From positions 1 through 64,000 of the forward strand of contig CAWESB010000007.1 of assembly GCA_963811635.1 (NCBI GenBank): DNA of 64,000 bases, in the 5' to 3' direction. This document shows, in pieces, positions 23,025 through 31,276 of the stretch. The notes below the pieces were generated by a model. The model saw only the letters and a list, made by a program, of their open reading frames with translations. It had not been told where the DNA came from and made no database searches. The position numbers and the translations under genes are program-made. Numbering within the stretch: position 1 is the first letter of the stretch; every line of letters begins with the position of its first letter. This DNA comes from JAIBJN01 sp963811635 (GTDB taxonomy: Bacteria > Actinomycetota > Thermoleophilia > Gaiellales > Gaiellaceae).

Positions 23025-23049
23025 AGGGCCGCGCGAGCGGCCCTTCAGT
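23020..23049. terminator. Strong bidirectional terminator after rtcB
   Basis: A 13-pair perfect stem (23020-23032 with 23037-23049) and GCGA loop covers the rtcB stop codon. It ends the island transcript and also faces the end of the convergent SnoaL-like gene at 23063. Confidence 0.85.
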
Positions 23050-23062
23050 CGTTCGAGGGGTG

Positions 23063-23449
23063 TTACCGGCCCCAGTCGGGAGGCGGCTCATGCCGGCCGT
23101 CCTCGACGTGCCAGTACTCGCGGAGCTCCTCGCAGCGCCCGTCGGCCGCGAAGCGAAGGAGGAGGCAGCCGGGAAGCGTGATCCAGGCGCCCTGCTCGCG
23201 CATGATCGCCCACCACTCGACGACGGCTCTGTTCCCCTCGACGACAGCGTCGCCGAAGCGGAGCTCGAGCTGCTCTTGCGTCGAGGTCGCCCGCGTCCAG
23301 TAGTCGCGGACCCCTTGCGAGCCCGTGTGCGGCGTCCGGAAGGGATGCGACCGGTAGACGGCGTCGTCGGTGAAGAGGGCGACGACGGCCTCGGCATCGC
23401 CTTCGACCCACGCGCGGCCGTACGCGGCGATCCACTCCCTTGTGTTCAT
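23063..23449 (-). CDS. SnoaL/NTF2-like protein
   Basis: A 128-residue protein from ATG 23449, overlapping the trmH stop as ATGA. The pattern WIAAYGRAWVEGDAEAVVALFTDDAVYRSHPF at the N-terminus, followed by VRDYWTRAT and alternating beta strands (VVEWWAIMRE, GCLLLRFAADGRCEELREYW), is the NTF2-like cone fold of the SnoaL group, often used for small-molecule isomerases or as binding domains. No specific substrate. It is the last gene of the minus-strand rplT-trmH run before the island. Confidence 0.8.
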   Translation of the reverse strand: MNTREWIAAYGRAWVEGDAEAVVALFTDDAVYRSHPFRTPHTGSQGVRDYWTRATSTQEQLELRFGDAVVEGNRAVVEWWAIMREQGAWITLPGCLLLRFAADGRCEELREYWHVEDGRHEPPPDWGR

Positions 23450-24172
23450 GCGCCTCGACCCCTCCTCAGCTCGTAGAGCGCGATCGCGCCCGCCGTTGCG
23501 ACGTTGAGCGACTCCGCCGGGCCTTCCTGTGGGATCGTCGCGGCGGCGTCCGAAGTCCTCGAGCACGTCAGCGGGCAGACCTTCCCTCTCGGCGCCGAGC
23601 ACGAACATGACCCGTTCCGGAAGGTCGAGCGCGGAGAGCGGCACGCCGTCGCGCGGCACGAGCGCGACGCGGAAGCGCCCCTCCGCCTCGTCGAAGCGGC
23701 CGAGCGGCACGCGGAAGATCGCGCCCGCGGAAGCCCGCAGAGCCTTCGGGCCGGTCGGGTCGGCACATCCCTGCGAGAGGAGCACGAACGCGGGGCCGAG
23801 CGCGTCCGCGGTCCTGATCAGCGTGCCGACGTTCCCCGGATCGGCGACGCGCCAGAGCGCGAGACCGGCCGGTCGGTCGAGGTCTCCAGGCAGGTCGGCG
23901 CGGCGGAAGACGCCAACGACCCGGGCGGGGTGCGGCAACGTCGAGAGCGCCCGCATCACGTCGGGCGCGGCGAGCTCGGCGCCCGACAGCCGCTCGACGA
24001 GCACGGGACGCTCCGCGTCGACGAGCGCCTCGACCGGCTCCACGCCGGCATCGAGCCCGGCGGCCACGAGGTCCTCCCCCTCGCAGACGAAGAGCCCGAG
24101 CTTCTCGCGCTGGCGACGCGACTCGAGCTTCCGGACGAGCTTGACCCGCGGGTTGGCCGCGGACGTGATCAC
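23446..24172 (-). CDS. SpoU/TrmH-type RNA 2'-O-methyltransferase, one frameshift
   Basis: Read from GTG 24172. It has an N-terminal substrate-binding part (SAANPRVKLVRKLESRRQREK) and the SPOUT core: ADPGNVGTLIRTADALG (motif 1), LGAEREGLPADV (motif 2) and IPQEGPAESLNVATAGAIA (motif 3). The three motifs fall in two frames: an extra base near 23551 (just after LEDF) moves the last 35 residues. Total length is 3n+1, so one insertion explains it. The enzyme would methylate ribose 2'-OH in rRNA or tRNA. Intact apart from the shift, so I favour a sequence error. It follows rplT. Confidence 0.85.
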
Positions 24173-24243
24173 GATGGGAGCGCTCGGCGGAACGCTGCTT
24201 CCCGCGGGGGTGCGATGGTCGTTCCGAGGCAAGGACGCAGGGA

Positions 24244-24270
24244 GCGTTCGTAGCCGGAGGCTACGAACGC
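24244..24270. terminator. Inverted repeat downstream of rplT
   Basis: Perfect 12-pair stem with GGA loop. It lies between the end of rplT and the start of the methyltransferase gene on the minus strand. No T tract follows on either strand, so it may be a terminator of the Rho-dependent or structural kind, or simply a palindrome. Confidence 0.5.
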
Positions 24271-24345
24271 GACTGAGGACGCCGTCCTCGGGGCGAGCAG
24301 CGCGGCCCCGCGGCTCAAGCGGCGTTCCGTCGTGCGCTCCCTAAA

Positions 24346-24705
24346 TCAAGCCTCGAGGGCCGCCTTGGCCCGCTCGGCGATCTTCGAGAACGCGGCCGGG
24401 TCGTGGACCGCGATGTCTGCGAGCGCCTTGCGGTCCAGCTCGATCTCGGCCTTGCGGCAGCCGGCGACGAACTGGTTGTAGGAGAGGCCCTCTTGCCGGG
24501 CCGCCGCGTTGATGCGCACGATCCAGAGGCGTCGGAAGACGCGCTTCTTCTTCTTGCGATCCCGGTAGGCGTGGTTGTCGGCCTTCTGGACGGCCTCCTT
24601 GGCCTTCCGGTACGAGATCGAGCTCTGGCCGACGTAGCCCTTGGCACGCTCGAGGACCTTGCGGCGCTTCTTGCGCGCGTGAACGGATCGCTTGACGCGG
24701 GGCAT
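24346..24705 (-). CDS. rplT: Large ribosomal subunit protein bL20
   Basis: A 119-residue L20 beginning MPRVKRSVHARKKRRKVLERAKGY with the usual highly basic long N-terminal arm and globular C-terminal domain (RINAAARQEGLSYNQFVAGC). Full family length. Third gene of infC-rpmI-rplT, a conserved cluster. L20 can bind the operon leader and repress translation in some bacteria; a leader hairpin precedes infC. Confidence 0.98.
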   Translation of the reverse strand: MPRVKRSVHARKKRRKVLERAKGYVGQSSISYRKAKEAVQKADNHAYRDRKKKKRVFRRLWIVRINAAARQEGLSYNQFVAGCRKAEIELDRKALADIAVHDPAAFSKIAERAKAALEA

Positions 24706-24723
24706 TCCTTCCTCCTCCTACCT

Positions 24724-24918
24724 CTACCGCCCGAGCAGGCGCTTGACCTCGCGGACGTCGCTCTCGTCCACGGAGTGGTCTGCGCGGAACGCGCGATGAC
24801 GCTTGGCGGACTTCTTCTCGAGATTGTGGCTCTGCATGGCATGGCGCCGCTTGAGGCGGCCGGTACCGGTGATCTTGAACCGCTTCTTCGCGGCGGAGTT
24901 TGTCTTCTGCTTAGGCAC
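24724..24918 (-). CDS. rpmI: Large ribosomal subunit protein bL35
   Basis: A 64-residue L35 (MPKQKTNSAAKKRFKITGTGR at the start) with the typical basic composition and SAKRHRAF motif. Its start overlaps the infC stop by eight bases; rplT follows after 18 bases. Confidence 0.97.
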   Translation of the reverse strand: MPKQKTNSAAKKRFKITGTGRLKRRHAMQSHNLEKKSAKRHRAFRADHSVDESDVREVKRLLGR

Positions 24919-25492
24919 TTTGAGCTGCTCCCACTTCTCGTCCGACGTTTCTGTGCGGCGCCAGCACCATGACCATGTTGCGCCCGTCCTGGAGCGGCGG
25001 CGACTCGATCGATCCGAGCTCCTTCACGTCCTCCGCGAGGCGCATCAGCAGGTCGCGTCCGCGCTCCGGATGCGTCTGCTCGCGGCCTCGGAACATGATC
25101 GTCACCTTCACCTTCGCCCGGTTGCCCAGGAATCGCGCGACGTGGCCCTTCTTCGTCTCGTAGTCGTGCACGCCGATCTTGGGGCGGAGCTTGATCTCCT
25201 TGACCTGGATCTGAGACTGGTGCTTCCTCGCGGTCTTGGCCTTCTGCTCCTGCTCGTACTTGTACTTGCCGTAATCCATGATCCTGGCCACCGGCGGGTC
25301 GGCGCCGGCCGCGACCTCGACGAGGTCCAGATCCTTGGAGTAGGCGTACTCGAGCGCCTCGGCCGTCGGCTTGATGCCGACCTGCGAGCCGTCCGAGTCG
25401 ACCAGCCGTACGCGCGGGACACGGATCGACTCGTTGATCCGGGTCGTGTCCTGCTGCGGCCTGGCTTGCTCGAACCTGCGCCGCGGCCTCAC
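24911..25492 (-). CDS. infC: Translation initiation factor IF-3
   Basis: A 193-residue IF-3 from GTG 25492. N-domain: RINESIRVPRVRLVDSDGSQVG, linker around KYEQEQKAKTARKHQ, and C-domain IKLRPKIGVHDYETKKGHVARFL ... VKVTIMFRGREQTHPERG with the standard IF-3 signature. The start codon is GTG rather than AUU used in E. coli. First gene of infC-rpmI-rplT; thrS lies upstream with a hairpin in the 150-base space. Confidence 0.96.
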   Translation of the reverse strand: MRPRRRFEQARPQQDTTRINESIRVPRVRLVDSDGSQVGIKPTAEALEYAYSKDLDLVEVAAGADPPVARIMDYGKYKYEQEQKAKTARKHQSQIQVKEIKLRPKIGVHDYETKKGHVARFLGNRAKVKVTIMFRGREQTHPERGRDLLMRLAEDVKELGSIESPPLQDGRNMVMVLAPHRNVGREVGAAQSA

Positions 25493-25539
25493 TGAAACGT
25501 CACCAAGTTGTGCGACTTCCTCCTCTTAGAACAATGAAA

Positions 25540-25557
25540 AGCTGCACGCAGGCAGCT
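25540..25557 (-). terminator. Hairpin with T tract between thrS and infC
   Basis: AGCTGC/GCAGCT stem with a six-base loop, followed on the minus strand by TTTTC. It either ends the thrS transcript or acts as an attenuator in the infC leader, which in many bacteria is bound by L20. Confidence 0.6.
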
Positions 25558-25640
25558 CGTCAATTCCCCGATTCGGTTGAACCCCCGATGAGCCCGTGGC
25601 TCCGGAGGTGAGGAAACAAACGACGCTCCTGCTTGCAGGC

Positions 25641-27533
25641 TCAGAGTCTAGCAGCGGCTCGAAGCTCCTCGGCAAGGGCGTCCGCCGAGGACACCGACTG
25701 TTCACCACCGCGTCGCCGGACCGACACGGCGTCGAGTGACTCCCGGTCGCCCCAGACGAGGACGTACGGGATCTTCTCGAGCTCGGCGTCGCGGATGCGC
25801 CGGCCCAGCGTCTCGTCGCGCTCGTCGACCCGGACCCGGAAGCCCTCGCCGCGCAGGCGGTCGGCCAACGACTCGGCATCTGCCCTGTGCACGTCCGACA
25901 CGGGCAAGATCCGCACCTGCTCGGGCGCGAGGAAGAGCGGCAGGTCACCGCCCGTGTGCTCGAGGAAGATGCCGATGAAGCGCTCGAGCGAGCCGAGCAG
26001 CGCGCGGTGGATCATCGCCGGCGTGTGCTCGGCGTTGTCGTCGCCCTGGTAGGCGAGGCCGAAGCGCTTCGGCATCTGCAGGTCGAGCTGCACCGTCCCG
26101 AGCTGCCAGCTGCGGCCGAGCGAGTCGGACATGTGCAGGTCGATCTTCGGCCCGTAGAACGACCCCTCCCCCTCGCTGTCGACGTACTCGAGCCCCTTCG
26201 CGGCGAGCACCTTGCGGAGCTCCTCCTCGGCGAAGTCCCACTCCTCCTCCGTCCCCAGCTTGTTGTCGGGGCGAAGGGAGAGCTCGACGCGCATGTCGAG
26301 GTCGAAGAGGTCGTACAGGTAGTAGGCGTAGTCCAGGCATGCGAGCAGCTCGTCCTGGATCTGCTCGTGCGTGCAGTAGATGTGCGCGTCGTCCTGAACG
26401 AAGTGGCGCACCCTCAGCAGGCCGTGGAGGACACCGGACAGCTCGTTGCGGTGGAGGTTCCCCGCCTCGGCGATCCGGAGCGGCAGCTCGCGGTAACTGT
26501 GCGGCGAAAGCGAGTAGAGGAGGCAGTGGCCGGGGCAGTTCATCGGCTTCAGACCGAAGTCGCGGCTCTCGATCTCGAGCCGGAACATGTGCTCCTGGTA
26601 CTTCTCCCAGTGGCCCGAGGTGCGCCAGAGCTCGGAGTCGTAGAGCTGCGGCGTGCGCACCTCTTCGTAGCCGCGGCGGGCGTTCTCGCGGCGGCGGAGG
26701 TCCTCGAGCACGTTCCAGATCACCATCCCGCGCGGGTGCCAGAACGGCATCCCCGGGGTCATCTCCGAGAAGTCGAAGAGCTGGAGATCCTTCCCGAGGC
26801 GCCGGTGGTCGCGGCGCTTGGCCTCCTCGACCCGGTGCAGGTACGCCTCGAGATCGGCCGGATCGAAGAACGCAGTCCCATACACGCGCGTGAGCTGGGG
26901 CCGGTTCTCGTCGCCGCGCCAGTACGCGCCGGCGAGCGAGAGGAGCTTGACCGCCTTGATCGGCGCGGCGTTCTGGAGGTGCGGGCCGCGGCACAGGTCG
27001 ACGAAGTCGCCCTGCTCGTAGATGGAGATGTCGCCCTCGGCCGTGTCGACGAGCTCGACCTTGAAGGGCTCGCCCTCCGCCTCGAAGTAGCTCCGCGCCT
27101 CGTCCCGGCTCGACTCGCGGCGCTCGAAGACCCGCCCTTCGGCGATCTCGCGCCGCACCTCCTCCTCCAGCCGGCCGAGCGCCTCCTCGGTCACGGGCTC
27201 GGGGAACTCGAAGTCGTAGTAGAAGCCGTTCTCGATCGGCGGGCCGATCGCGACCTTCGTCCCCGGGTAGAGCCGCCGGGCAGCCTCCGCGAGCAGGTGC
27301 GCGGCCGAGTGGCGGAGGACGAAGAGGGCGTCGGGATCCTCGCGATCGCGCGTCGTCAGGATCTGGATCTGCTCCCCGTCGGCGAGCGGCAGGCGCAGAT
27401 CGCGGACGCTGCCGTTGATCCGCACGGCGACAGCCTGCTCGGCGAGCTTCGGGCCGATCGCGCGCGCGGCGTCGAGGCCGCTCGCGCCATCCGGGAGCTC
27501 GAGCTCGGTGCTGTCGGGGAGGATCACGCGCAT
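25641..27533 (-). CDS. thrS: Threonine-tRNA ligase
   Basis: A 630-residue ThrS. It has an N-terminal TGS domain (residues 1 to 60), the editing domain with LRHSAAHLLAEAARR (HxxxH) and a GPHLQNAAPIKAVKL segment, then a class II catalytic core with LKPMNCPGHCLLYS (zinc Cys and His), and a C-terminal anticodon-binding domain (VRILPVSDVHRADAESLADRL on). All domains are complete. In many bacteria it is encoded just upstream of infC, as here. Confidence 0.97.
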   Translation of the reverse strand: MRVILPDSTELELPDGASGLDAARAIGPKLAEQAVAVRINGSVRDLRLPLADGEQIQILTTRDREDPDALFVLRHSAAHLLAEAARRLYPGTKVAIGPPIENGFYYDFEFPEPVTEEALGRLEEEVRREIAEGRVFERRESSRDEARSYFEAEGEPFKVELVDTAEGDISIYEQGDFVDLCRGPHLQNAAPIKAVKLLSLAGAYWRGDENRPQLTRVYGTAFFDPADLEAYLHRVEEAKRRDHRRLGKDLQLFDFSEMTPGMPFWHPRGMVIWNVLEDLRRRENARRGYEEVRTPQLYDSELWRTSGHWEKYQEHMFRLEIESRDFGLKPMNCPGHCLLYSLSPHSYRELPLRIAEAGNLHRNELSGVLHGLLRVRHFVQDDAHIYCTHEQIQDELLACLDYAYYLYDLFDLDMRVELSLRPDNKLGTEEEWDFAEEELRKVLAAKGLEYVDSEGEGSFYGPKIDLHMSDSLGRSWQLGTVQLDLQMPKRFGLAYQGDDNAEHTPAMIHRALLGSLERFIGIFLEHTGGDLPLFLAPEQVRILPVSDVHRADAESLADRLRGEGFRVRVDERDETLGRRIRDAELEKIPYVLVWGDRESLDAVSVRRRGGEQSVSSADALAEELRAAARL

Positions 27534-27575
27534 GGACAGAGAGAATACTGAGCGCGCGCGGGCCCGAAACGCGGT

Positions 27576-28193
27576 CTAGACCGCGTCGAGCGCGCGGGCG
27601 ATCGCGGGGCGCCCGTCCGCCGGTACCGGCGCCCCGTGGGAGACGAGCACGAGCTCGACCGGAAGGTCGAGCAGCGGCCGGAGTGCGACCGCGAGGCCCT
27701 TCCGGCGCATGCCGCTCGGGAGGTAGCGCAGCCAGCGCTCGTCGGGGAGGCGTAGGCCGCCGGCGTCGTCTCCGAGCAGGCGGTCGCCGGGGATCAGCGC
27801 CTGCGGCTCGGGAAGCCAGACCATCGTCTCGCCGGCGCCGCGGATCGGCAACGTGACCACGCCCGCCGGCAACGTCGCGCGCGCGCGCGAGGTTGAGGCC
27901 TGGTAGCGCGCGGCAAGGTCGTCGCGGCTCCGGCGGTGGAACTTCAGCGTGGTCAGGATGGCGACGCGCCGCCCGTGCGTGCGGACGAGCGCGTCGAGCT
28001 CCTCCTGGAGCCCCGGACGCTCGGCGGGGACGAGCGGGTCGACGAGCACGAGCGCATCCGGCGCGGCATAGGCGACGGAGCCGACCTCCGGCCCCCAGTC
28101 GGCCGGGCTCCCGGGCACCGGGTTCGGCTCGGCGTCGGGGTGGATCGCGGACCAGCGGAAGAGCCCGGGGCGAAGCTCCGCGAGCTCGCTCAC
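27576..28193 (-). CDS. Metallo-beta-lactamase-fold protein with a degenerate metal site
   Basis: A 205-residue protein from GTG 28193, overlapping the YjbR stop. It has the MBL order: VAYAAPDALVLVDPLVP (first strands with DPLV), ILTTLKFHRRSRDDL in place of the metal motif THxHxDH, ALIPGDRLLGDD (Asp ligand) and VLVSHGAPVPADGR (His). One His and the acidic residues remain but the HxHxDH set is not intact, so it may be a non-hydrolytic or altered-metal member. Function unknown. It is translated with the YjbR protein. Confidence 0.75.
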   Translation of the reverse strand: MSELAELRPGLFRWSAIHPDAEPNPVPGSPADWGPEVGSVAYAAPDALVLVDPLVPAERPGLQEELDALVRTHGRRVAILTTLKFHRRSRDDLAARYQASTSRARATLPAGVVTLPIRGAGETMVWLPEPQALIPGDRLLGDDAGGLRLPDERWLRYLPSGMRRKGLAVALRPLLDLPVELVLVSHGAPVPADGRPAIARALDAV

Positions 28194-28552
28194 TCGCCCT
28201 CGACCGCCGCGCGCAGGTGCGGCGGGGCCTTCAGCCAGTAGCTCTCGCGCAGCCATTCGAGGGCGGCCTCGAGGGACTCGTCGTCGGCGACCTCGGCCGT
28301 CACCCAGCCGTAGCGGCCGACATAGCGCGCCGTGCTCACGTAGGGCAGGAGCTGGGCGATCTCGCGCTCCTCCGGCGTGAGCTTGACCGTCAGACGAACG
28401 CACCGTTCCGCGACCGACATGAGCGCGAACATCTTGTTCTCCGCGACCTTGAAGACCGGCGTCTCGGCGCCCCACGGCTCGTCCTCGTACGTCTCTGGCA
28501 GGGACAGGGCCAGCTGGCGCAGACGCTCGGCCAGGTCCTCGAGGTCGGGCAC
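28190..28552 (-). CDS. MmcQ/YjbR-type DNA-binding-fold protein
   Basis: A 120-residue YjbR/MmcQ protein from ATG 28552. LALSLPETYEDEPWGAETPVFKVAENKMFALM at the start and KAPPHLRAAVEGE at the end match the double-wing fold of this family (the first part with PE...W and F.v.gK.f). Members look like DNA-binding proteins but targets are unknown. Its stop overlaps the start of the MBL-like gene. Confidence 0.8.
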   Translation of the reverse strand: MPDLEDLAERLRQLALSLPETYEDEPWGAETPVFKVAENKMFALMSVAERCVRLTVKLTPEEREIAQLLPYVSTARYVGRYGWVTAEVADDESLEAALEWLRESYWLKAPPHLRAAVEGE

Positions 28553-28739
28553 GCGGCCAGCCTATCGCCTCGGCTCCTGTTCGCTCCTCGCAGTCAATTG
28601 TGAGGATTCTGCAAATTTTTCCAGCCTCCGGCACACCTCCGCCTCCGAGAGGCGTACCCTCCTCCGCCACGGGCCGGAGGCCCCGGAGCTGGCCGCAGGC
28701 TCCCGGGATCTCTCCCCTGGCTCGTAGCCCACGGACGCC

Positions 28740-28772
28740 GAGGCGGAGCCCCGCCGCAACGGGCTCCGCCTC
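28740..28772. repeat. 12-pair inverted repeat
   Basis: GAGGCGGAGCCC and its exact complement flank a nine-base loop. No T tract on either side. Purpose unclear; possibly a transcription end or a structural repeat. Confidence 0.5.
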
Positions 28773-28896
28773 GCGTGCCGCCCTCTTTCGGACGCGAGTC
28801 GGCTAGGGCACCCTGCTTCGAACCGGCCGCCTACGGCGGGAGTCGTGTCTCGTTGCACGTCCGCCCTCGGTCGGATCAACGCAGGACGGCGGACAA

Positions 28897-28928
28897 GGCC
28901 CGCGCCCCCGGGAGGACGCGGGCCTTTT
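28897..28928. terminator. Hairpin plus TTTT downstream of the mmpL gene
   Basis: GGCCCGCG/CGCGGGCC stem with TTTT to its right on the plus strand. It lies just past the 3' end of the minus-strand MmpL gene, on whose strand it is followed by TTGTCC, so it may work in both directions. Confidence 0.55.
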
Positions 28929-28945
28929 CGCAGGGAGCCTGGGGC

Positions 28946-31168
28946 CTAGCGGCCCGACGGCACCGGGGCCGGGGTCGACCGCGGGGCCTGCTCGGTCTCG
29001 TGCGAGACCTGCGGCAGCCACTCCAGCCAGCTCGGCAGGTACCAGTTCCAGTCGCCGAGCAGCTTCATCGCCGACGGCAGGAGCACGGCGCGGACGATCG
29101 TCGCGTCGATCAGGATCGCCGCGGCGAGCCCGACGCCCGCCTGCTTCATGTCGATCGTCGAGAGGGTTGCGAAGATCGAGAACACCGCGACCATGACGAC
29201 GGCGGCAGCGGTGACGACGCCGGCCGTCGACTTGATCCCGTGGGCCACGGCCGCGTCGGTGTCGAGCCCACGGTCGAAGGCCTCGCGGATCCGGCTGAGG
29301 ATGAACACGTGGTAGTCCATCGAGAGGCCGAAGAGGATCACGAACATGAACAGCGGGAGCCAGGCGGTGATCGCGCCGGTCGACTCGAAGCCGAGGAGCG
29401 ACTCGCCCCAGCCCCACTGGAAGACGACGACGAGGAGCCCGTAGGCGGCCGCCACCGAGAGGAGGTTGAGGATGACCGCCTTCGCCGCGATCACGATCGA
29501 GCGGAAGGCGACCAGCAGGAGCCCGAAGGCCAGGAGCAGGACGAACGCGAACACGTACGGCGCCCGGTCCTTCGTCAGCTGGCTGAAGTCGTACGAGGAC
29601 GCGGCCTCGCCCGTCACGGCCACCTCGGCTCCGTCGACGGCGCCGATCGTCGCGGGGATGACGTCCTCGCGGAGCGTGAGCAGCGCCTCGGTGGAGGCGT
29701 CGTCGGTGCCCGTGCCGGCGAGCGGCACGGAGATGACCGCGACGGTGCCGGCGTCGCTCGCCTGAACCTCGATCGGATCCTCCATCTGGCCCGTGGCGAG
29801 CGCCTGCTTGCGGAAGTCGGCGAGCGCGGCCTCGAACTCGGGCGAGGTGACGTCGTCGGCCTCCACGGCAACCACTGCGGGCAGTGGACCGCCCGGGAAG
29901 GCTGCCTGGATCTTGTCGTAGGTCTGCATGATCGGGATCTCGCGCGGCATGCTCGAGATGCCGGGGAAGGCGGTGTGCATCCCGAACGCCGGGAGCGCCA
30001 GCACGACCAGCAGGCTCGCCGAGGCCACGGCGGAGACGAGCGGGCGCCGCAGGACGCGGTCGAGGATGGCGCCCCAGACGCGGGAGTCGCCGCCCTTCCG
30101 GCTCAGCCGGTGGAGGAACGGGATCTTCCCCTTCTCGACGCGGTCGCCGAGCCAGGAGAGGAGCGCCGGGAGCACGGTCAAGGAGCCCGCGACGGCGATG
30201 GCGACGACCATGATCGTGCCGATCGCGATCGAGGTCCAGATCGCGGTCCCACCGAAGAAGAGCCCGGCGAGGGCGATGATCACGGTCAGACCGGAGATGA
30301 GGACGGCCCGGCCGGAGGTGGCCGCGGCGGCCTCGAGTGCGGCGGCGGAGCCCTTGCCGGCCGCCCGTTCCTCGCGCTCCCGCTTGAGGTAGAAGAGCGA
30401 GTAGTCGACGCCGACCGCGAGGCCGATCAGGAGGATGATCGAGGCGGAGGCGTCGTCCATCGGGGCGACCTGGCTCGGAATCGCCAGGAGGCCGAGCGCC
30501 GCGGCGACGGCCGAGAGGCCGAGCAGCAGCGGAATCCCGGCGGCGACGGCGGCGCCGAAGACGATCAGCAGGATGCCGAGCGTCAAGGGCACGGCGGTGA
30601 ACTCCGCCCGCTGGAAGTCGGAGGCGATCGTCTCGTCGACCGACTTCTCGCCGCTCGCAGAGCCGAAACCGTCCACCGTGAAGCCCGGGTTGGCGGCCTC
30701 GACGGCGGCGACGGACTCGAGGATCGGTTCGATCCGGTCGACTGCAGCGACGCCCTGGTCGGACAAGTCGTACTGGACGAGCACGGCGTGGCCGTCGGGC
30801 GAGACGAGCGCGGGGTCGTCGACCGGCGACCGAATGCCCGAGACGCCGTCGGCCGCGGAGAGCTTGGCGACGACGTCGGCGACGACCGCCTTGAACTCGG
30901 GGCTCGAGGCCACGAGCGAATCGCTTTCGACGAACACGGACTCGTCGACCGTGTCGCCGAACTCGCCGCGGTCGATGATGTGCAGCGCGCGGCCGGAGTC
31001 GCCGGCCTCGGCGTCGGCGGGGTCGAGGGACTTCGCGCCGATGACGCTTCCGAGCGCGACGGCGACGAACACGAAGGCGAGCCACCCGAAGATCGCGATC
31101 TTCCGGTGGGCTGCGCTCCAGCGGCCCATCCGGGCTGCGAGGTTCTGGGACTTGGCGAGCGGGGTCAT
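28946..31168 (-). CDS. MmpL-type RND transporter
   Basis: A 740-residue protein from ATG 31168 with GGAGAAG upstream. Topology is the MmpL pattern: helix at residues 25 to 45, a large outer loop, a five-helix bundle ending in the basic KGKIPFLHRL region, then the repeat of helix, outer loop and bundle. The paired motifs GVDYSLFYLKREREE (helix 4) and SMDYHVFILSRIREAF (helix 10) carry the Asp/Tyr of proton relay. MmpL proteins export lipids or other hydrophobic compounds in actinobacteria, but substrate is unknown. No regulator is next to it. Confidence 0.92.
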   Translation of the reverse strand: MTPLAKSQNLAARMGRWSAAHRKIAIFGWLAFVFVAVALGSVIGAKSLDPADAEAGDSGRALHIIDRGEFGDTVDESVFVESDSLVASSPEFKAVVADVVAKLSAADGVSGIRSPVDDPALVSPDGHAVLVQYDLSDQGVAAVDRIEPILESVAAVEAANPGFTVDGFGSASGEKSVDETIASDFQRAEFTAVPLTLGILLIVFGAAVAAGIPLLLGLSAVAAALGLLAIPSQVAPMDDASASIILLIGLAVGVDYSLFYLKREREERAAGKGSAAALEAAAATSGRAVLISGLTVIIALAGLFFGGTAIWTSIAIGTIMVVAIAVAGSLTVLPALLSWLGDRVEKGKIPFLHRLSRKGGDSRVWGAILDRVLRRPLVSAVASASLLVVLALPAFGMHTAFPGISSMPREIPIMQTYDKIQAAFPGGPLPAVVAVEADDVTSPEFEAALADFRKQALATGQMEDPIEVQASDAGTVAVISVPLAGTGTDDASTEALLTLREDVIPATIGAVDGAEVAVTGEAASSYDFSQLTKDRAPYVFAFVLLLAFGLLLVAFRSIVIAAKAVILNLLSVAAAYGLLVVVFQWGWGESLLGFESTGAITAWLPLFMFVILFGLSMDYHVFILSRIREAFDRGLDTDAAVAHGIKSTAGVVTAAAVVMVAVFSIFATLSTIDMKQAGVGLAAAILIDATIVRAVLLPSAMKLLGDWNWYLPSWLEWLPQVSHETEQAPRSTPAPVPSGR

Positions 31169-31276
31169 GGCTTCTCCTTGGACTTCTCGTTCAGGGTTGC
31201 CTCAGGCTCGCAGCCCAGGCCCCGAGCGGGAATGAGGCCACCCCGCGTCTTGAGGTGGTGCTAGCCCGAGCCGGGA

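Larger units (their letters stand above)
28553..28945. other. Intergenic region with two hairpins
   Basis: No gene is supported on either strand. It contains a perfect 12-pair stem (28740-28772, loop CGCCGCAAC) and, near its right end, an 8-pair stem (28897-28924) followed on the plus strand by TTTT. On the left edge, the short AT-richer stretch near 28595-28620 is a possible promoter for the minus-strand YjbR gene. Confidence 0.5.

Noticed and set aside
16574..23050. Prophage or integrative element carrying the tRNA island.
   Set aside because: No integrase, phage structural, plasmid or transposase gene and no terminal repeat could be seen; only the interrupted gene order suggests insertion.
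28562..28879. Minus-strand 105-codon frame between YjbR and mmpL.
   Set aside because: Low-complexity Arg/Ser composition and it crosses two hairpins.
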